Below are positions 5,372-5,431 of a stretch of DNA of 5,431 nt, in pieces. The stretch is from Rhodospirillaceae bacterium (GTDB lineage Bacteria > Pseudomonadota > Alphaproteobacteria > Rhodospirillales_A > Casp-alpha2). The translations under genes and the position numbers were made by a program. The notes under the pieces were generated by a model. The model did no database searches. It had not been told where the DNA came from and worked only from the letters and a program-made list of their open reading frames with translations. The DNA lies in NCBI GenBank assembly GCA_003488105.1, contig DNMS01000259.1, forward strand, positions 1-5,431, written 5' to 3'. Each line of letters starts with the position of its first letter. Position 1 is the stretch's first letter.

Positions 5372-5431
5372 GGCACGGGTTCCGTTGCGGCAATTGAAGT
5401 CGCCGTTCTACACGCTTGCTCAGTCTTTTGG

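Noticed and set aside
5371..5390. TGGCAC followed by TTGC, suggesting a sigma-54 promoter on the plus strand.
   Set aside because: The GG and GC elements are 13 bases apart instead of 10, and it points away from ilvA at the gene's own start.

Overview
The window is GC-rich chromosomal DNA with strong G/C third-position bias in every long gene. The gene content suggests a flagellated, free-living alphaproteobacterium, plausibly of the Rhodospirillales: a Bpt-type aminoacyl-transferase, a MotA/MotB pair whose MotB begins with the Lys/His-rich leader usual in this class, and a medium-form threonine ammonia-lyase with one ACT domain. Genus cannot be decided from the sequence alone. There is no sign of phage, insertion sequence, CRISPR, tRNA or rRNA.

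Layout. Positions 1-2624 hold three genes on the minus strand in the order motA (2624-1764), motB (1672-533) and bpt (from 480, running off the left edge). The gaps are 91 and 52 bases with no convincing terminator, so one transcript is plausible. From 2625 to 2899 lies a divergent control region with an AT-rich core (about 2700-2810), several short direct repeats and a possible 14-residue leader peptide. Positions 2900-4151 hold two plus-strand genes that overlap by 14 bases: a small flavin reductase-type FMN-binding protein and a membrane-anchored SAM-dependent methyltransferase of unknown substrate. Convergent to them, and only two bases away, is threonine ammonia-lyase on the minus strand (5371-4154). 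The last 60 bases are its upstream region.

How the genes work together. MotA and MotB form the stator that converts ion flow into flagellar rotation. Bpt tags Asp/Glu N-terminal proteins for ClpS/ClpAP degradation and has no obvious functional tie to motility. Threonine ammonia-lyase makes 2-oxobutanoate for isoleucine synthesis. The flavin reductase/methyltransferase pair is the least understood part: the overlap implies coupled translation, but no partner oxygenase or methylation target is encoded nearby.

Most of the window is ordinary housekeeping sequence. The points most worth following are the methyltransferase (four membrane helices plus a C-terminal pattern recalling the FAM173 lysine methyltransferases), its coupling to the flavin reductase, the repeat-containing tail of MotB, and the repeats in the divergent promoter region. 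I see no clear-cut novel defence or mobile system.
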